In this document: positions 5,055 through 5,328 of the stretch, in pieces | How the letters are laid out: each line of letters opens with the position of its first letter | Position numbering within the stretch: the stretch's first letter is position 1 | Assembly: GCA_028691625.1 (NCBI GenBank) | Contig: JAQUYZ010000158.1 | Coordinates: 1-5,328 of the forward strand | Source of the DNA: Eubacteriales bacterium | GTDB lineage: Bacteria; Bacillota; Clostridia; Peptostreptococcales; Anaerovoracaceae | Direction: 5' to 3' | Length of the DNA: 5,328 nucleotides | Translations under genes and position numbers: made by a program | Notes under the pieces: generated by a model | Databases searched by the model: none | Told to the model about the DNA's origin: nothing | The model's input: only the letters and a program-made list of their open reading frames with translations

Positions 5055-5328
5055 ATGAAAATCGATCACAATGAATTGGCAAAGAAGCAGCAGGAGCTGG
5101 ATTCACAGGGACGGCTGCAGGAAGCGCAGCAAATGAAGCTGGAGTTTTTAAGACAGATCAAGGAAAGCGGTATCGATCACTGCCCATGCAAGGAAGCTTG
5201 CATTCATCACGGCAACTGTTATGAATGTGTAGTAATCCACAGAGGACACAGAGACCACCTGCCGTTTTGCTTTTGGGATATGATCAATGAGAAGCTCTAC
5301 GGTTTGTCCAGAATGACCGAAGGCTCAC
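5055..5328 (+). CDS. Small Cys/His-rich putative metal-binding protein, cut by the right edge
   Basis: The gene is open to the end of the window; 91 codons are visible and no stop is reached. AGGAGGG (5043-5049) lies five bases before the ATG, a strong start. Residues 1-38 are charged and rich in Gln, Lys and Glu and probably form a helix or coiled coil. From 43 on there is a dense Cys/His cluster: CPC (43-45), C49, H52, C55, C58, H62, H68 and C72, in a pattern CxCxxxCxxHGxCxxC followed by HLPFC. Small clostridial proteins with a CPC...HGxC...HLPxC core are familiar to me as uncharacterised proteins, and the pattern suggests a zinc- or Fe-S-binding fold. Residues after 72 (WDMINEKLYG) look like a further helix. 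Its function is unknown. It has its own candidate promoter and diverges from tlp. Confidence 0.85.
   Translation, partial: MKIDHNELAKKQQELDSQGRLQEAQQMKLEFLRQIKESGIDHCPCKEACIHHGNCYECVVIHRGHRDHLPFCFWDMINEKLYGLSRMTEGS

Overview
The window looks like chromosomal DNA of an anaerobic, spore-forming Firmicute of the class Clostridia. Three things point there. A gene for the small acid-soluble spore protein Tlp is present. Flavodoxin/ferredoxin (EFR1-type) and DUF1848 proteins, both common in Clostridia, sit side by side. The genes have AGGAG-type ribosome binding sites, and the gaps between them are AT-rich. I see no phage, transposon, CRISPR, tRNA or rRNA sequence.

Layout, left to right. At 2-337 is the C-terminal part of an ABC transporter ATPase of the iron-siderophore/cobalamin type. 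It is followed on the same strand by a membrane-anchored, zinc-dependent N-acetylmuramoyl-L-alanine amidase (388-1035). A 250-base AT-rich leader with a consensus extended -10 box and two inverted repeats precedes a complete M20-family N-carbamoyl-amino-acid/ureido hydrolase (1286-2548), which ends at a clear hairpin terminator. Next come a DUF1848 protein with a C-terminal radical-SAM-like cysteine triad (2645-3574) and an EFR1-type flavodoxin plus two [4Fe-4S] ferredoxin protein (3629-4402). A 220-base gap follows with a perfect 12-bp inverted repeat and a possible gene remnant. The spore protein gene tlp lies on the minus strand (4623-4856). Diverging from it, a small cysteine/histidine-rich protein gene (from 5055) runs off the right edge.

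How the genes may work together: the window appears to be several small transcription units rather than one system. The only pair with a plausible joint role is DUF1848 and EFR1, a putative Fe-S enzyme next to a low-potential electron carrier. That link is inference, because a candidate promoter lies between them. Nothing here is clearly a new multi-gene system. The points most worth a second look are the C-terminal CxxxCxxC of the DUF1848 protein and its redox neighbour, a substitution at a known substrate-binding position in the M20 hydrolase, and the Cys/His cluster of the last gene.
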